Assembly (NCBI RefSeq): GCF_036226925.1
Contig: NZ_CP109031.1
Location: 7,378,001 to 7,442,000 of the forward strand
Length of the DNA stretch: 64,000 bases
Reading direction: 5' to 3'
Source of the DNA: Streptomyces sp. NBC_00659
GTDB taxonomy: Bacteria; Actinomycetota; Actinomycetes; Streptomycetales; Streptomycetaceae
The position numbers were made by a program, and so were the translations under genes. The stretch's first letter is position 1. Every line of letters starts with the position of its first letter. Shown in pieces: positions 6,934-19,104 of the stretch. The notes under the pieces were generated by a model. It made no database searches. It worked only from the letters and a program-made list of their open reading frames with translations, and was not told the origin of the DNA.

Positions 6934-9783
6934 TCAGTCGGGCCTGCGCTCCGCCGCCAGCCGCACGATGTCGACCCGCGACCGTATCCCCAGCTTCCGG
7001 TACACCCGGGTGAGCGTGGCCTCCACGGTCTTGACGCTGATGAACAGGCGCCCGGCGATCTCGCGGTTGGTGGCGCCCTCCATGACCAGGGCGGCGACCT
7101 GACGCTCGGTGGCCGCGAGGGTGTCGAGGGCGGCGGGGGCGAGGGGCGGCGCGGCCGGGCGATGCGCGGCCGCCGTCTCGACCTGCCGGAGCCAGGGCAG
7201 CGCACGGCACCGGCGGAACAGACGGGCCGCCTCGTCGTAGGAGGTGGGTCCCGGTCCGGGCGTCCCCCCTGCCCGAGCGGATCCGGGAGCGTGGGGGAAG
7301 GTACGCAGCCCGGCGAGGGCGTAGGCGGCGCGGGCCTCCTCCAGGCCGTAGCCCAGCTTGCCGAGGCGGTCCTGCGCGGAGGCCAACTGGCGCTCCGCGG
7401 GCCCCTGTTCGCCGCGTGCGGCCCGTACCAGCGCCTCGGCGCGGTCGAGCACGGCGAGTACGCTCTCGCGTTCCAGCCGCAGCGCGCGCCTGCGGGTCAC
7501 GTCGATGACGTCCTGTGCCTCCGCCGTCTCGCCGATCCTGACCAGGGCCTCGGCCAGGTCCCCGTGCCAGCGGCCCCGGGCGGGGTCGATGACACCGAGG
7601 CTCTCCTCCAGTTCGCGGACCCGGCGCAGGGAGTGGACCGCGGCCGACGCGTCCCCGGCGACGAGCTGGGCGTGCCCGAGGGCGCCCAGGGCGCGCGAGA
7701 GGTAGACCAGGTCGCCGTCCTCCTCGGCGCGGTCCACGGCCTCGCGGGCGAGCGAGAGCGCCCGGTCCACGTCGCCGCCTGCCGCCTCGGCGAGCGAGGT
7801 GAACATGGCCGTGGCGGCCTCGCCGATGCCGGTGTCGCGGGCCAGCCGAAGGCTCTCCCGGGCCAGGTCGAGAGCGCGGCCGCAGTGACCGGAGCGCAGT
7901 TCGGTCTCGGCGAGGCCGCGCAGGAAGTGCAGTTCGCTCTCGACCATCCCGCGCCGCTGCACCTCGCGCAGCAGCGCGGTGATGGCCGTACGGGCCTCGG
8001 CGAGCCGGTCGCTCATGATGAGCCAGCGGAAGCGGGCCGCTCCGGCCCCGTTGTGGTCGCAGGCGACCCGCGGGTCCTGCGGCTCGCGCATCGCCCGCTG
8101 GATGGTCGAGGGCGCGTCCGGGTGCCCCATCAGGGTCTCCATCTGCGCCTGGAAGCCGAGTGCGAGGAGTTCGGTGCGCCGGTCGCCGGCGCGCGCCGCG
8201 AGCCGCGCGGCCCGGGCGGCCTCCTCACGGGCCTTGGTCATCTCGCCGTCCATCAGCAGGGCCCGCCAGGCGAGCTGGTAGCGGACGAGGGCGACCAGGC
8301 CGGGGTCGTCGCCCGCGTCGGCGAGCGCCTGGGGGAAGACGGCGTCGATCTCGGCCATGGCCTGTCCGGCGGAGTCCACGACGACCATCCAGGCCCGGAC
8401 CCGTTCGGCGGGGGCGCTGGCTCGTGACAGCACCTGGCGGGCGATGTCCCGGGCGAGGTCCGTCTCCCCGGCGGTCAGCGCGTCCTCGGCCGCCTGGAGG
8501 CGCCGTTCGTCCGGGCCCGGCCGGGCGCCGGCCGGTGTGTGCCGGGCGGCGAGCAGTCCGAGCCCGACGGCGACGGAGGGGGCGCCGCGGTCACGGGCGG
8601 CGGCCGCGGCCTCGCCGAGCCGGGCGGCGACCGCGGGGTCCGTGCCGGTGGTGGCCAGCGCGAGGTGGCGGGCCCGCTCGATGGGATCGGAGGCCGCGCG
8701 GGACAAGGCGGAGTGCGCGGCGCGCCGCTCCTGCGCGTCGGCCTCCGCGTACAGGGCGGCGGAGACCAGGGGGTGCGCGAAACGGATGCCCGGTGTCTCG
8801 CGTTCGGTGGCGAGAAGTCCGAGGGCGGCGGCCGAGGCCGTCTCCGCCTCCGCGTTCTCCCGGCCCGCGGCATGCAGCAGGGCCAGCGTCGGACGGGCTC
8901 CCGCGCTCACCACCAGCAGGGTGCGGCGGGCCTCGGCGGACAGCATGTCCAGACGGCTGAGGACGAGCGCGCGCAGTGACGTCGGTACGGGAAGCGGCTC
9001 GCCGGGACTCGGCCGGGTCGGGGACTCGGCGAGGGCGCGGCCCAGCTCCAGCGCGAAGAGGGGATTGCCGCCGCTGGTGCGGTGGATGTCGCGCACGGTG
9101 GAGCGGGGCAGACCGGTGTAGCCGCGCTGTCCGAGGAGTTCGGCCACCTGGGCGCGGGCCAGCGGGGCGACCCGCAGGGCCAGGGTCTCCGGGACAGACG
9201 CGCGTAGAAAGCGGTCGTGGTCCTGCGCCTGCGGCTCGGTCTCCGTACGGACGGCGCACAGCATACGGACCGGTGTGCCGCCCAGCCTGCGGGCGGCGAA
9301 ACCGAGGAGTTCGGCGCTGGCCGGGTCGAGCCACTGAAGGTCGTCGGCGACGATCAGCACCGGCCCCCGCGCGGCCAGGGCGCGAAACGCCGACAGCACC
9401 GCGAGCCGCAGTGCCAGACCGTCGCGCTGGAGGGTGGACTCACCCCGGCCGGTGAGCGCCGACTCCAGGGCGGTGCGCTGCGGGGCGGGCAGCCGGTCGG
9501 CTATCTCGTCGACGACCAGACCGAGGAGGTCGGCCAGCGCGAGGAAGGGGAGATGGGATTCGGACTCGGTGGCCGAGCAACGCAAGACGGTCCGCGCCGA
9601 TTCGGCGTATTCGGCGGCCAGTGCCCGCAGGACGGTCGATTTTCCTATTCCCGCCGGCCCGTGCACGAGCACACTGCCACCGCCGGAGAGCTGCTCGCGT
9701 GCCACCGCGATGAGTTCGTCCCGCCCGATGACCAGGTCGGGGCGCGGTCTGGCAGGTTCCCTGAAGTCCCCTCGCACGGTCAC
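6934..9783 (-). CDS. LAL-type LuxR-family transcriptional regulator (large ATP-binding)
   Basis: This 949-residue regulator begins with a STAND-type AAA ATPase: Walker A GPAGIGKS at about 42-49 and a Walker B-like VLIVADDLQWLDPAS near 150. A long helical TPR-like middle follows, with many Ala- and Arg-rich repeats. The C-terminal LuxR helix-turn-helix reads LAATERQVAALVMEGATNREI and SVKTVEATLTRVYRKLGI. LAL proteins activate target operons when an inducer and ATP are bound. I chose the GTG at 9783, which has GAGGGGAG just upstream, over a TTG at 9813. Its targets are not evident; the adjacent GAF-LuxR gene and acyl-CoA ligases are candidates only by position. Confidence 0.92.
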   Translation of the reverse strand: MTVRGDFREPARPRPDLVIGRDELIAVAREQLSGGGSVLVHGPAGIGKSTVLRALAAEYAESARTVLRCSATESESHLPFLALADLLGLVVDEIADRLPAPQRTALESALTGRGESTLQRDGLALRLAVLSAFRALAARGPVLIVADDLQWLDPASAELLGFAARRLGGTPVRMLCAVRTETEPQAQDHDRFLRASVPETLALRVAPLARAQVAELLGQRGYTGLPRSTVRDIHRTSGGNPLFALELGRALAESPTRPSPGEPLPVPTSLRALVLSRLDMLSAEARRTLLVVSAGARPTLALLHAAGRENAEAETASAAALGLLATERETPGIRFAHPLVSAALYAEADAQERRAAHSALSRAASDPIERARHLALATTGTDPAVAARLGEAAAAARDRGAPSVAVGLGLLAARHTPAGARPGPDERRLQAAEDALTAGETDLARDIARQVLSRASAPAERVRAWMVVVDSAGQAMAEIDAVFPQALADAGDDPGLVALVRYQLAWRALLMDGEMTKAREEAARAARLAARAGDRRTELLALGFQAQMETLMGHPDAPSTIQRAMREPQDPRVACDHNGAGAARFRWLIMSDRLAEARTAITALLREVQRRGMVESELHFLRGLAETELRSGHCGRALDLARESLRLARDTGIGEAATAMFTSLAEAAGGDVDRALSLAREAVDRAEEDGDLVYLSRALGALGHAQLVAGDASAAVHSLRRVRELEESLGVIDPARGRWHGDLAEALVRIGETAEAQDVIDVTRRRALRLERESVLAVLDRAEALVRAARGEQGPAERQLASAQDRLGKLGYGLEEARAAYALAGLRTFPHAPGSARAGGTPGPGPTSYDEAARLFRRCRALPWLRQVETAAAHRPAAPPLAPAALDTLAATERQVAALVMEGATNREIAGRLFISVKTVEATLTRVYRKLGIRSRVDIVRLAAERRPD

Positions 9784-9934
9784 CGCTCCCCTCGTGTGTC
9801 GTGTCTTGGCCAATATTAGGCAACGTCTCTTTGAATTTCGGACAGTCCGGGTGGTGAGGGAAATAACAGATGGTTCGCATACGTCATTTCACGGTCAGGA
9901 CGATTGAATGGACGGTGCCGAAGCGGGCGGCGCG

Positions 9935-10786
9935 CTAAGGCAGCGCCCCGGCCCGGCGCGCGGCGACGACCGCCTCCAGACGAGTGTGCGCGCCGAGCCG
10001 GCGCATCGCGGAACGCAGGTACCCCTTCACGGTCTCCGGACGGAGCCCGAGCCGCTCGGCGGCGGCCGCGTTGGTCGCCCCCGCCGCGACACAGGCGAGG
10101 ACGTCCACCTCGCGCGGAGTAAGTCCGACGTCCCACGGCACCCCCGCGGACGGAGCCGCCGCGTCGGCCAGCCGGCCGCACACGGAGAGCAGCTCGGTCC
10201 GCAGCCGGTGGTCGGCGATCCGCGGCGCCAGCGCCCGCAGTGTCCCGTGCGCCTCGCGCACCTCCTCCCAGGCCGCGTCCTTCGTCGCTTCCGTCGCCGG
10301 GCAGGGCTCGCGGACGACGTCCAGCAGATCGCGTGCCGCGTCCCGCACGACCAGCGCCTGCTCCACGTCCCGGGCCGCGGCGACAGCCGCTTCCAGCGTC
10401 CGGTCACCCAGCGGCTGGGCCGTCCTCAGGGCGCCGTACAGCACACCGCGCACCCGGCGCCGTACGACCACGGGAACCGCGAGGACGGAACACAGCCCCT
10501 CCGCCGCCACCGCCGTGTCGTACTCGTGGCTGATCTGCCGCGAGGCCGGATAGTCGCTCACCGCGCAGGGCCGGGCGAGGGCCACCGCCTTGCCGCCCAG
10601 GCCGTTGCCCGACGAGACCGCGAGCGCGCTCAGCGCGGGCGTCGCCGTACCGCTCAGCTCGCTGATGCGCACCAGCCGCCCGCCGGAGTCGACCAGGCCG
10701 CCGAAGGCCACCGGCAGCCCCGTGGCACGGCGCAGCCGCACCAGCGCGGCGCGTACTTCCACCGACTCGGCCGTGTCTGCTGCCAC
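9935..10786 (-). CDS. GAF-domain LuxR-family transcriptional regulator
   Basis: The 283-residue protein has a GAF sensor domain in its first ~150 residues ([20 protein letters not shown] through [20 protein letters not shown]) and a LuxR helix-turn-helix at its C-terminus ([20 protein letters not shown], then [18 protein letters not shown]). The GTG start has AGGGAG four bases upstream. It is divergent from two acyl-CoA ligase genes across a 100-base promoter region, an arrangement seen repeatedly in Streptomyces. I infer that it controls those ligases in response to a small acid or acyl ligand. Confidence 0.88.
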   Translation of the reverse strand: MAADTAESVEVRAALVRLRRATGLPVAFGGLVDSGGRLVRISELSGTATPALSALAVSSGNGLGGKAVALARPCAVSDYPASRQISHEYDTAVAAEGLCSVLAVPVVVRRRVRGVLYGALRTAQPLGDRTLEAAVAAARDVEQALVVRDAARDLLDVVREPCPATEATKDAAWEEVREAHGTLRALAPRIADHRLRTELLSVCGRLADAAAPSAGVPWDVGLTPREVDVLACVAAGATNAAAAERLGLRPETVKGYLRSAMRRLGAHTRLEAVVAARRAGALP

Positions 10787-10886
10787 CTGCTCTCCCTTCG
10801 TCGCGGCCTACCCCCGTTCGGGGGTGGTGAGACCTGCATCACGGAATACACGATGGTAGGCGGCGGTCCGGCAACGAGGAGGACAC

Positions 10887-12566
10887 ATGACGGCGACGAC
10901 AGGCGGGGCGGACGAGTTCCGCGCCGCGCGGGACTTCCTGCTGGAGCACCGAGCGGACTACATCACGGCCTACGAGGGCTTCCGCTGGCCCCGCCCGGAG
11001 CGCTTCAACTGGGCCCTCGACTGGTTCGACGCCATCGCGCGCGACAACGACCGCACCGCCCTGCACATCGTGGAGGAGGACGGGGAACGTGTCGAGGTCT
11101 CCTTCGCCACGATGTCCGAACGCTCGAACCGGGTGGCCAACTGGCTGCGCGAGCGGGGCGTGGGGGCCGAGGACCGCGTCCTCGTCATGCTCGGCAACCA
11201 GGTCGAGCTGTGGGAGACGGCCCTCGCCGCGATGAAACTGCGTGCCGTCGTCATCCCGGCCACCCCGCTGCTCGGCCCCGCCGACCTGGCCGACCGGGTC
11301 GGACGCGGCCGGGTACGCCACGTCGTCGCGCGGGCCGAGGACACCGAGAAGTTCGACGCGGTGCCGGGCGACTACACCCGTATCGCGGTCGGCGGCACAC
11401 GTCCCGGCTGGCAGGCGTACGAGGAGACGGCCGCCGCCGGCGCCGCCTTCGAGCCCGACGGCCCCACCCACGCGGACGACCCCCTGATGCTCTACTTCAC
11501 CTCGGGCACCACGGCGCGGCCCAAGCTGGTGGAGCACACCCACGTCTCGTACCCCATCGGCCATCTGGCCACCATGTACTGGATCGGACTGAAGCCCGGG
11601 GACGTCCATCTGAACATCTCCTCACCCGGATGGGCCAAGCATGCCTGGTCGAATCTCTTCGCACCGTGGAACGCGGAGGCGACCGTCTTCCTGTACAACT
11701 ACACGCGCTTCGACGCGGGCCGTCTGATGGCCGAGATGGACCGGGCCGGCGTCACCACGTTCTGCGCCCCGCCGACCGTGTGGCGCATGCTCATCCAGGC
11801 CGATCTGAGCCTGCTGCGGACCCCGCCGCGCGAGGTCGTCGCCGCGGGCGAGCCGCTGAACCCCGAGGTCATCGAGCAGGTCAGGAGCGCCTGGGGTGTC
11901 ACCGTCCGGGACGGCTTCGGGCAGACCGAGACCGCCGTCCAGGTGTCCAACAGCCCCGGCCAGCCGCTCAAGACCGGCTCCATGGGCCGCCCCGGCCCCG
12001 GATTCCGCGTCGAGCTGCTCGACCCGGTCACGGGCGCGCCCGGCGCCTCGGAGGGCGAGATCTCCCTCGACCTGTCCGAGCACCCCGTGGGCCTGATGAC
12101 CGGCTATCACGGCGACCCGGACCGTACGGCGGAGGCGATGGCGGGCGGCTACTACCGCACCGGGGACATCGGCTCGCGCGACGCCGACGGCTACATCACC
12201 TACGTCGGCCGCGCGGACGACGTGTTCAAGGCCTCCGACTACAAGATCTCGCCCTTCGAGCTGGAGAGCGCGCTCCTGGAGCACGAGGCGGTCGCCGAGG
12301 CCGCCGTGGTCCCGGCCCCCGACGAACTGCGCCTGGCCGTCCCGAAGGCGTACATCGTCCTCGCGGCCGGGTACGAGCCGGGCCCCGACACCGCCAAGGT
12401 CCTCTTCGAGCACGCGCGCACGGTGCTCTCGCCGTACAAGCGCATCCGCCGCCTGGAGTTCGGCGAGCTGCCCAAGACCGTCTCCGGCAAGATCCGCCGG
12501 ATCGAGCTGCGCGAGGCCACGGCCGCCGGCTCGGACGCCGAGTACCGCGAGGAGGACTTCCGGTGA
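10887..12566 (+). CDS. AMP-forming acyl-CoA synthetase (medium-chain or acetoacetate type)
   Basis: This 559-residue enzyme of the ANL superfamily activates a carboxylic acid to its CoA thioester through an acyl-AMP. The P-loop-like motif reads [17 protein letters not shown], the A5-type motif is [11 protein letters not shown], and [15 protein letters not shown] holds the hinge region. The catalytic lysine lies in [14 protein letters not shown] near the C-terminus. The overall pattern ([16 protein letters not shown] at the N-terminus, [20 protein letters not shown]) resembles medium-chain acyl-CoA synthetases. The ATG has GAGGAGG six bases upstream. It overlaps the next ligase gene by four bases (GTGA), so the two are translationally coupled. 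Confidence 0.92.
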   Translation: MTATTGGADEFRAARDFLLEHRADYITAYEGFRWPRPERFNWALDWFDAIARDNDRTALHIVEEDGERVEVSFATMSERSNRVANWLRERGVGAEDRVLVMLGNQVELWETALAAMKLRAVVIPATPLLGPADLADRVGRGRVRHVVARAEDTEKFDAVPGDYTRIAVGGTRPGWQAYEETAAAGAAFEPDGPTHADDPLMLYFTSGTTARPKLVEHTHVSYPIGHLATMYWIGLKPGDVHLNISSPGWAKHAWSNLFAPWNAEATVFLYNYTRFDAGRLMAEMDRAGVTTFCAPPTVWRMLIQADLSLLRTPPREVVAAGEPLNPEVIEQVRSAWGVTVRDGFGQTETAVQVSNSPGQPLKTGSMGRPGPGFRVELLDPVTGAPGASEGEISLDLSEHPVGLMTGYHGDPDRTAEAMAGGYYRTGDIGSRDADGYITYVGRADDVFKASDYKISPFELESALLEHEAVAEAAVVPAPDELRLAVPKAYIVLAAGYEPGPDTAKVLFEHARTVLSPYKRIRRLEFGELPKTVSGKIRRIELREATAAGSDAEYREEDFR

Positions 12567-14170
12567 GTGAACTGTCGTATGCGCACGGGACGGGCGGCAC
12601 GGCGCTGCTCGGCGACACCATCGGGGCCAACCTCGACCGGGCCGTCGCGGCCTGGCCGGACCGGGAGGCGCTGGTCGACGTGCCCTCGGGCCGGCGCTGG
12701 ACCTACGCGCAATTCGGCTCCGCCGTGGACAAGTTGGCGTACGCACTGCTCGCGACCGGAATCGCCAAGGGCGACCGGGTGGGCATCTGGGCGGTCAACT
12801 GCCCGGAGTGGGTGCTCGTCCAGTACGCCACCGCCCGCATCGGCGCGATCATGGTGAACATCAATCCGGCGTACCGCACCCACGAGGTGGAGTACGTCCT
12901 GAACCAGGCCGGGATCTCGCTCCTCTTCGCCTCCCTCAGTCACAAGAGCAGCGACTACCGGGCGATGGTCGAGGAAGTACGCCGCAGGTGCCCGCAGTTG
13001 AGGGAGACCGTGTACCTCGGCGACCCGAGCTGGGACGCGCTGCTGCGGCGCGGGACCCCGGACCTGTACGAGGACTTCCACGCCCGCGGGAGCGAGCTGT
13101 CCTGCGACGACCCCATCAACATCCAGTACACCTCGGGCACGACGGGCTTCCCCAAGGGAGCCACGCTCTCCCACCACAACATTCTCAACAACGGCTATTT
13201 CGTGGGTGAGTCGATCGCCTACTCCGAGCAGGACCGGGTCTGCATCCCCGTGCCGTTCTACCACTGCTTCGGCATGGTGATGGGGAATCTGGCCGCCACC
13301 TCGCACGGCGCGTGCATGGTCATCCCCGCGCCGTCGTTCGACCCGGCGGCCACGCTGAGGGCCGTGCAGCAGGAGCGGTGCACCTCGCTCTACGGCGTAC
13401 CCACCATGTTCATCGCGGAGTTGAACCTCCCGGACTTCGCGTCGTACGACCTCTCCACGCTGCGCACCGGCATCATGGCGGGCTCGCCCTGCCCGGTCGA
13501 GGTGATGAAGCGGGTGGTCGCCGAGATGCACATGGAAGAGGTGTCCATCTGCTACGGCATGACGGAGACCTCGCCCGTCTCGCTCCAGACCCGCAGGGAC
13601 GACGACCTGGAACACCGCACGGGCACGGTCGGCCGGGTCCTGCCGCACCTGGAGGTGAAGGTCGTCGACCCGGTGGACGGGGTGACCCGGCCGCGCGGCA
13701 GGGCCGGGGAGCTGTGCACCCGCGGCTACAGCGTGATGCTCGGCTACTGGAACGAGCCGGAGAAGACCGCCGAGGCCGTCGACGCGGGGCGCTGGATGCA
13801 CACGGGCGACCTCGCCGTGATGCGCGAGGACGGGTACGTCGAGATCGTCGGCCGCATCAAGGACATGATCATCCGGGGCGGCGAGAACATCTATCCGCGC
13901 GAGATCGAGGAGTTCCTGTACGCCCACCCGAAGATCGCCGACGTCCAGGTGGTCGGCATTCCCCATGAGCGCTACGGCGAGGAAGTGCTCGCCTGCGTCA
14001 TCCCGCGCGACCCGGCCGAGCCCCTCACCCTGGACGAGCTGCGCGCCTTCTGCGAGGGCCGGCTGGCGCACTACAAGATCCCGAGCAGGCTGCGCATCCT
14101 GGAGACCTTCCCGATGACGGTCTCGGGGAAGGTACGGAAGATCGAACTGCGGGAGACGTACGCCGAGTAG
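12563..14170 (+). CDS. AMP-forming fatty-acyl-CoA synthetase (FadD/ACSF2-like)
   Basis: This 535-residue ANL enzyme has [48 protein letters not shown] and the C-terminal [15 protein letters not shown] with the adenylation lysine. The segment [19 protein letters not shown] is typical of long and medium-chain fatty-acid ligases. Translation starts at GTG 12563 inside the stop of the previous ligase gene (GTGA), with GGAGG eight bases upstream. Having two different ligases in one transcript suggests uptake and catabolism of an unusual acid or side chain. The substrate cannot be read from sequence. Confidence 0.93.
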   Translation: MSELSYAHGTGGTALLGDTIGANLDRAVAAWPDREALVDVPSGRRWTYAQFGSAVDKLAYALLATGIAKGDRVGIWAVNCPEWVLVQYATARIGAIMVNINPAYRTHEVEYVLNQAGISLLFASLSHKSSDYRAMVEEVRRRCPQLRETVYLGDPSWDALLRRGTPDLYEDFHARGSELSCDDPINIQYTSGTTGFPKGATLSHHNILNNGYFVGESIAYSEQDRVCIPVPFYHCFGMVMGNLAATSHGACMVIPAPSFDPAATLRAVQQERCTSLYGVPTMFIAELNLPDFASYDLSTLRTGIMAGSPCPVEVMKRVVAEMHMEEVSICYGMTETSPVSLQTRRDDDLEHRTGTVGRVLPHLEVKVVDPVDGVTRPRGRAGELCTRGYSVMLGYWNEPEKTAEAVDAGRWMHTGDLAVMREDGYVEIVGRIKDMIIRGGENIYPREIEEFLYAHPKIADVQVVGIPHERYGEEVLACVIPRDPAEPLTLDELRAFCEGRLAHYKIPSRLRILETFPMTVSGKVRKIELRETYAE

Positions 14171-14268
14171 GCGCCCGGGGCGCTCTCGCGCCGCGTGGGC
14201 ACCCGGGGCACTCGTGCCGCTGTCCCGGCCGCGCCCGTGCCGCCCGTGCCCGCGCCCGTGGCCGGTGG

Positions 14269-15288
14269 TCAGTCCGTGACGGCGATGAGTTCGTCGGCAG
14301 GGCTGTTCACCGGCTGGGGCGTGCCCGTGAGGTCCAGGACGAAGAGGGGGACACCGAGGGTGTCGGCGCGGGCACGGGCGTCCTCGGCGTATCCGGCCAG
14401 GGAGAAGAAGACGCAGTCCGCCGACTCCGTCATGGCGGTCAGCCACAGACACTCCACGTCGCGCAGCGAGGCCGGCCGCACGGTGGGGTCCACCTGGGCG
14501 AGGATGCCGCGCGCGGCGAGCCCGATCCCGGACGGGGGCCGCTGGTCCGCGCGCCGGATGTCGCGGTAGCCGAGCCAGCCCAGATACAGCGCGGCGGCGG
14601 TGACGGCGTCGCGCGCGGTACGAATGGTGACCGGCCGGAACACCGGCCGGCCCGCCCGCGCCCCCTCTCCGGAGCCATGCCCGCCGTCCGCCCCGGCGCC
14701 CTGGTCCGTGCCCCCGGCGGTGTCCCGTGACGCGTCGGCCTCGACTTGGCCCCCGTTCCGGCCGTCGCCCCGGGATGTGCCGGCCCCGGCGTCCCGGCCG
14801 GGCTTCCGGGGCCGGACGGTGGCCCGGGGCGCACCGATCCCCGCTCTCCCTTCCCGCTCCCCGGGGGCGACGGGATCCTCGCTCTCGCCGCGGGATTCCG
14901 AGTGGGCCGGGGTGGGGTCCGCGTCGCGGGGTTCCGGATGGGCCGGGGGCGGGTCCGTGACGTGGGGCTCCGGGTGGGCAGGGGTGGGGTCCGTGGGGTT
15001 CGGCGGGCGGGTGGGTCGCGCCGTGCCGGCCGCCCGCAGCGGGATCCGCAGCGTCGTTCCGCAGGGGCAGCCCACCTCGGGATGCGGCCACTGGGTCTCG
15101 CGGCCGCAGGCGTCGCAATGGACGGTGGTCCATTCGTCGTCCCACGCGCGGTGGGTGACGGGGGCCGGCTCCGCGTGGCGGTCGAGCGGGGCCGTCACGG
15201 GCGATCCGCACACGCAGGGGTAGGACGGGGCCGCGTACAGGTGCTCGCGGCGGCAGGCCGGACACCGCACCGGCACGCTCTCGGCCAT
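14269..15288 (-). CDS. zinc-ribbon protein with a degenerate Mrr-like (PD-(D/E)XK fold) C-terminal domain
   Basis: The 339-residue product has two N-terminal Cys clusters (CPACRREHLY...YPCVC and CDACGRETQWPHPEVGCPC) that form zinc ribbons. A ~130-residue Pro/Glu/Gly-rich linker with repeated PTPAHPEP motifs follows. The C-terminal ~120 residues (DAVTAAALYLGWLGYRDIRR and GIGLAARGILAQVDP, then PLFVLDL) resemble the Mrr restriction-endonuclease fold. In that fold GxD...QVK carries the catalytic residues; here the Asp is Gly and the Lys is Asp, so nuclease activity is doubtful. The start ATG at 15288 has GGAG nearby. The fold assignment is inference; function unknown. Confidence 0.7.
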   Translation of the reverse strand: MAESVPVRCPACRREHLYAAPSYPCVCGSPVTAPLDRHAEPAPVTHRAWDDEWTTVHCDACGRETQWPHPEVGCPCGTTLRIPLRAAGTARPTRPPNPTDPTPAHPEPHVTDPPPAHPEPRDADPTPAHSESRGESEDPVAPGEREGRAGIGAPRATVRPRKPGRDAGAGTSRGDGRNGGQVEADASRDTAGGTDQGAGADGGHGSGEGARAGRPVFRPVTIRTARDAVTAAALYLGWLGYRDIRRADQRPPSGIGLAARGILAQVDPTVRPASLRDVECLWLTAMTESADCVFFSLAGYAEDARARADTLGVPLFVLDLTGTPQPVNSPADELIAVTD

Positions 15289-15453
15289 GGACCGCTCCAG
15301 AAGCTCACATCGGGTTTCGGCGCGTCCATCGTCCTCCTGCCGGACGGTGTCCGGCAGCGAAACGCCGCGACGCGCGCCGGCCCGGTACGGCGTCCCGCCC
15401 ACCGTTGACACTCCCTGCCCCGACGCCTACATTGCTTCCAGATAGTAGAAGTT

Positions 15454-15472
15454 AGTTTCCACGATACGGAAT
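15454..15472 (+). promoter_or_regulatory. pseudo-palindromic operator upstream of gcl (AllR/IclR-type candidate)
   Basis: AGTTTCCACGATACGGAAT lies 60 bases before gcl. It repeats with one change (A to G) at 21440-21458 upstream of hyi, in the same orientation relative to transcription. TTTCC and GGAA half-sites form the dyad. In S. coelicolor the IclR-family repressor AllR controls allantoin and glyoxylate genes; I infer a site of that kind. Confidence 0.7.
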
Positions 15473-15532
15473 AACGAGCTCTCCGCGGGCGCGACGGGAG
15501 CGCGAATCCGACAGCCGAAGCAGGAGTACTCC

Positions 15533-17317
<1,785 letters not shown>

Positions 17318-17353
17318 CGCGGACGCTGGTTCCCGGGCCGGACGGCCCGTCCC

Positions 17354-17452
17354 GGCTGGACGACCCGTCCGGGGGAGCGGTGCGGTCCGTCCCGGCCGGG
17401 CACCCGTCCCAGGCCGGACGATCCGTCCAGGGGAGTGGTGCGGCCCGTCCCG
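17354..17452. repeat. two imperfect 41-bp direct repeats downstream of gcl
   Basis: Copies at 17354-17394 and 17412-17452 match at 36 of 41 positions, with a 58-base period. They share ACCCGTCC..GGGGAG.GGTG and GCGG.CCGTCCCG cores. The stretch 17318-17568 has no gene and is otherwise low-complexity G+C-rich sequence before the hydrolase. Confidence 0.65.
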
Positions 17453-17568
17453 AGCGGTGCGGCCGCCCCGACCGGTGCAGCCCCTCCCGACAGGGGCGGC
17501 CCGTTCCAAGTGGCGGGCCGCACAGGCGCGTTGTTCCCAGGAGCGGGCGGGTCCGGCATGCTCGCCCC

Positions 17569-18477
17569 ATGCGGATGACCGTCCCCACCCACCTCGGCGA
17601 CATCGCCGTACGCCGGCTCGACCCCCTCCCCGGCTCCCGGCCGCAGGGAGCCCCGGCCCCGTCCGACGCCCCCGCGCTGCTGCTCCTGCACGCCAACCCC
17701 GGGGACGGCCGCGACTTCGACGCCGTACTGCCCGCCCTCGCCGACCGGTACCGCACGTTCGTCGTGGACTGGCCCGGGTACGGCGGCTCGACCGCCCCGG
17801 AACCCGGGCGGGTGACCCCCGAAGGCCTGGTGGAGGTCGCGGAGCGGGTGATCGACGCGCTCCGCGAGGAGCAGGGCGTGCGGGAGGTCGCCGTGCTCGG
17901 CAACAGCGTCGGCGGCTATGTCGCCTGCCGTCTGGCCGAGGGCCCCCGTGCCGCGTCGGTCACCGCGCTGATCCTGGTCGACCCGGCGGGCTTCACCCGG
18001 CACAGCGCGCTCACCCGCTGGTTCTGCCGCGAGGTGATGGGCCGCCCCGCCCGTGCCCGCCGGCTCGTCGTCCCGCTGGCCCGCGCCTATCTGGGCCGGC
18101 TGGGCACCCCGAGCGCGCGGGAGACGTACGCCCGTGTGCGCCGGCTGCCGCACGACGAGCGGCGACTGGCGGTGCACTGCGCGCTCTGGCGCGGCCTCGC
18201 CGGCCCGGACTTCGGCCTCGCGGACCCCGCCGCCCTCGACCTGCCGATCCTGCTCCTGTGGGGGATCCGCGACCCCGTCGTCCCCGCGTTCCTCGACGGC
18301 CGCCGCGCCCAACGCGCGCTTCCCGCACGGACGTTGAGCGTCCTGCTGCCCACGGCCCACGAGCCGTACAACGAGCGCCCGGGGCTCTTCCTGCGGCATG
18401 TCCTGCCGTTCCTGGAGAATCCGCGGGCGGTCACCGCGCGCCGCCTCAAGCCCCCCAGCCGCCCCCGCAGCCGCTGA
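17569..18477 (+). CDS. alpha/beta-fold hydrolase
   Basis: The 302-residue protein has the canonical hydrolase order: oxyanion region LLLLHANPGDGRDFD, strand FVVDWPGYGGST, nucleophile elbow VLGNSVGGYVA with Ser in GxSxG, catalytic Asp in WGIRDPVVP and His in PTAHEPYNERP. It resembles esterases or C-C hydrolases of the MhpC type, but the substrate is unknown. The ATG at 17569 appears leaderless; a second ATG two codons later is possible. It stands alone between gcl and a small acidic protein gene. Confidence 0.83.
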   Translation: MRMTVPTHLGDIAVRRLDPLPGSRPQGAPAPSDAPALLLLHANPGDGRDFDAVLPALADRYRTFVVDWPGYGGSTAPEPGRVTPEGLVEVAERVIDALREEQGVREVAVLGNSVGGYVACRLAEGPRAASVTALILVDPAGFTRHSALTRWFCREVMGRPARARRLVVPLARAYLGRLGTPSARETYARVRRLPHDERRLAVHCALWRGLAGPDFGLADPAALDLPILLLWGIRDPVVPAFLDGRRAQRALPARTLSVLLPTAHEPYNERPGLFLRHVLPFLENPRAVTARRLKPPSRPRSR

Positions 18478-18846
18478 AGCCGGAACCGTTCCCGGCGGAG
18501 CCCCAGGGCAGTCCGCCCCCTGCCGACCGCCGCGGCCCGTCAGACACGCAGCAGCGCGACGGTCCGAGGCTCTCGCCCGACCGCCGCGCTCCCGCTCATG
18601 GTGCTGCCCCCGTACCCCCGTACCCCCGTTCGGGACCCGCCGCCCCCGTGCCGGCGGGCCCCGTGTGCCGAGGATGTGCCTTATCCGGCGGCAGGTGAAG
18701 CCCCTGGGGCACTGTTCAGAGGTTGATTTGAGGGTTCCGTAGGCGTCCTACGCCCGCTTGCGTACGGAGGGAGCCCGTCCGGCGCCCGTTTCACCGCGCC
18801 GGTCAGGGTCCGCGACGCGTGGTCCGGCGCCCACGACGTGCGGCTC
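18478..18846. other. intergenic region without recognised feature
   Basis: The 370 bases between two convergent genes hold no gene with a plausible start and codon pattern. They contain short CCCGTACCCCCGTACC repeats near 18610-18630 and no convincing long hairpin. Confidence 0.5.
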
Positions 18847-19104
18847 TCATTCGTCCGCGCGCCCCGTGTGCCCCGTGTGTTCCGTGTGCTCGGAGAGTCC
18901 TGGCCAGTCGTCCGGGCCGCCGCCCTGCCACTCGATGATGTCGCTCTCCTCGACCTCGATCGCGTCGAGGTCGACGTCCGCCTGGCGCAGGATCTCGACC
19001 ACGTCGTCGAGGTGGTACGCGATACCGAGCACCCGGTCGCCCTCGGTGACCCGCCGCGACCCGTCCAGTGCCGGTGTGTGCACCACGATCCTGGGGAATT
19101 CCAT
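18847..19104 (-). CDS. small acidic hypothetical protein
   Basis: An 85-residue acidic protein, MEFPRIVVHTPALDGSRRVT and so on, with a compact predicted alpha/beta core (VLGIAYHLDDVVEILRQADV, then EVEESDIIEWQGG). It ends in a short HT-rich tail (EHTEHTGHTG) made by a 9-base repeat. The ATG at 19104 has GGAGG nine bases upstream, favouring it over the ATG five codons earlier. I do not recognise a characterised family. It looks like a conserved Streptomyces protein of unknown function, and position beside the glyoxylate genes is the only clue. Confidence 0.6.
   Translation of the reverse strand: MEFPRIVVHTPALDGSRRVTEGDRVLGIAYHLDDVVEILRQADVDLDAIEVEESDIIEWQGGGPDDWPGLSEHTEHTGHTGRADE

Noticed and set aside
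9908..14170. 1420-codon open frame on the plus strand
   Set aside because: Only its last 535 codons (from 12563) are the real acyl-CoA ligase. The upstream part is antisense to the GAF-LuxR gene and out of frame with the first ligase gene, an effect of high G+C.
12239..15265. 1008-codon open frame on the minus strand
   Set aside because: It is a shadow of the second acyl-CoA ligase and of the zinc-ribbon gene; the translation is low-complexity and lacks motifs.
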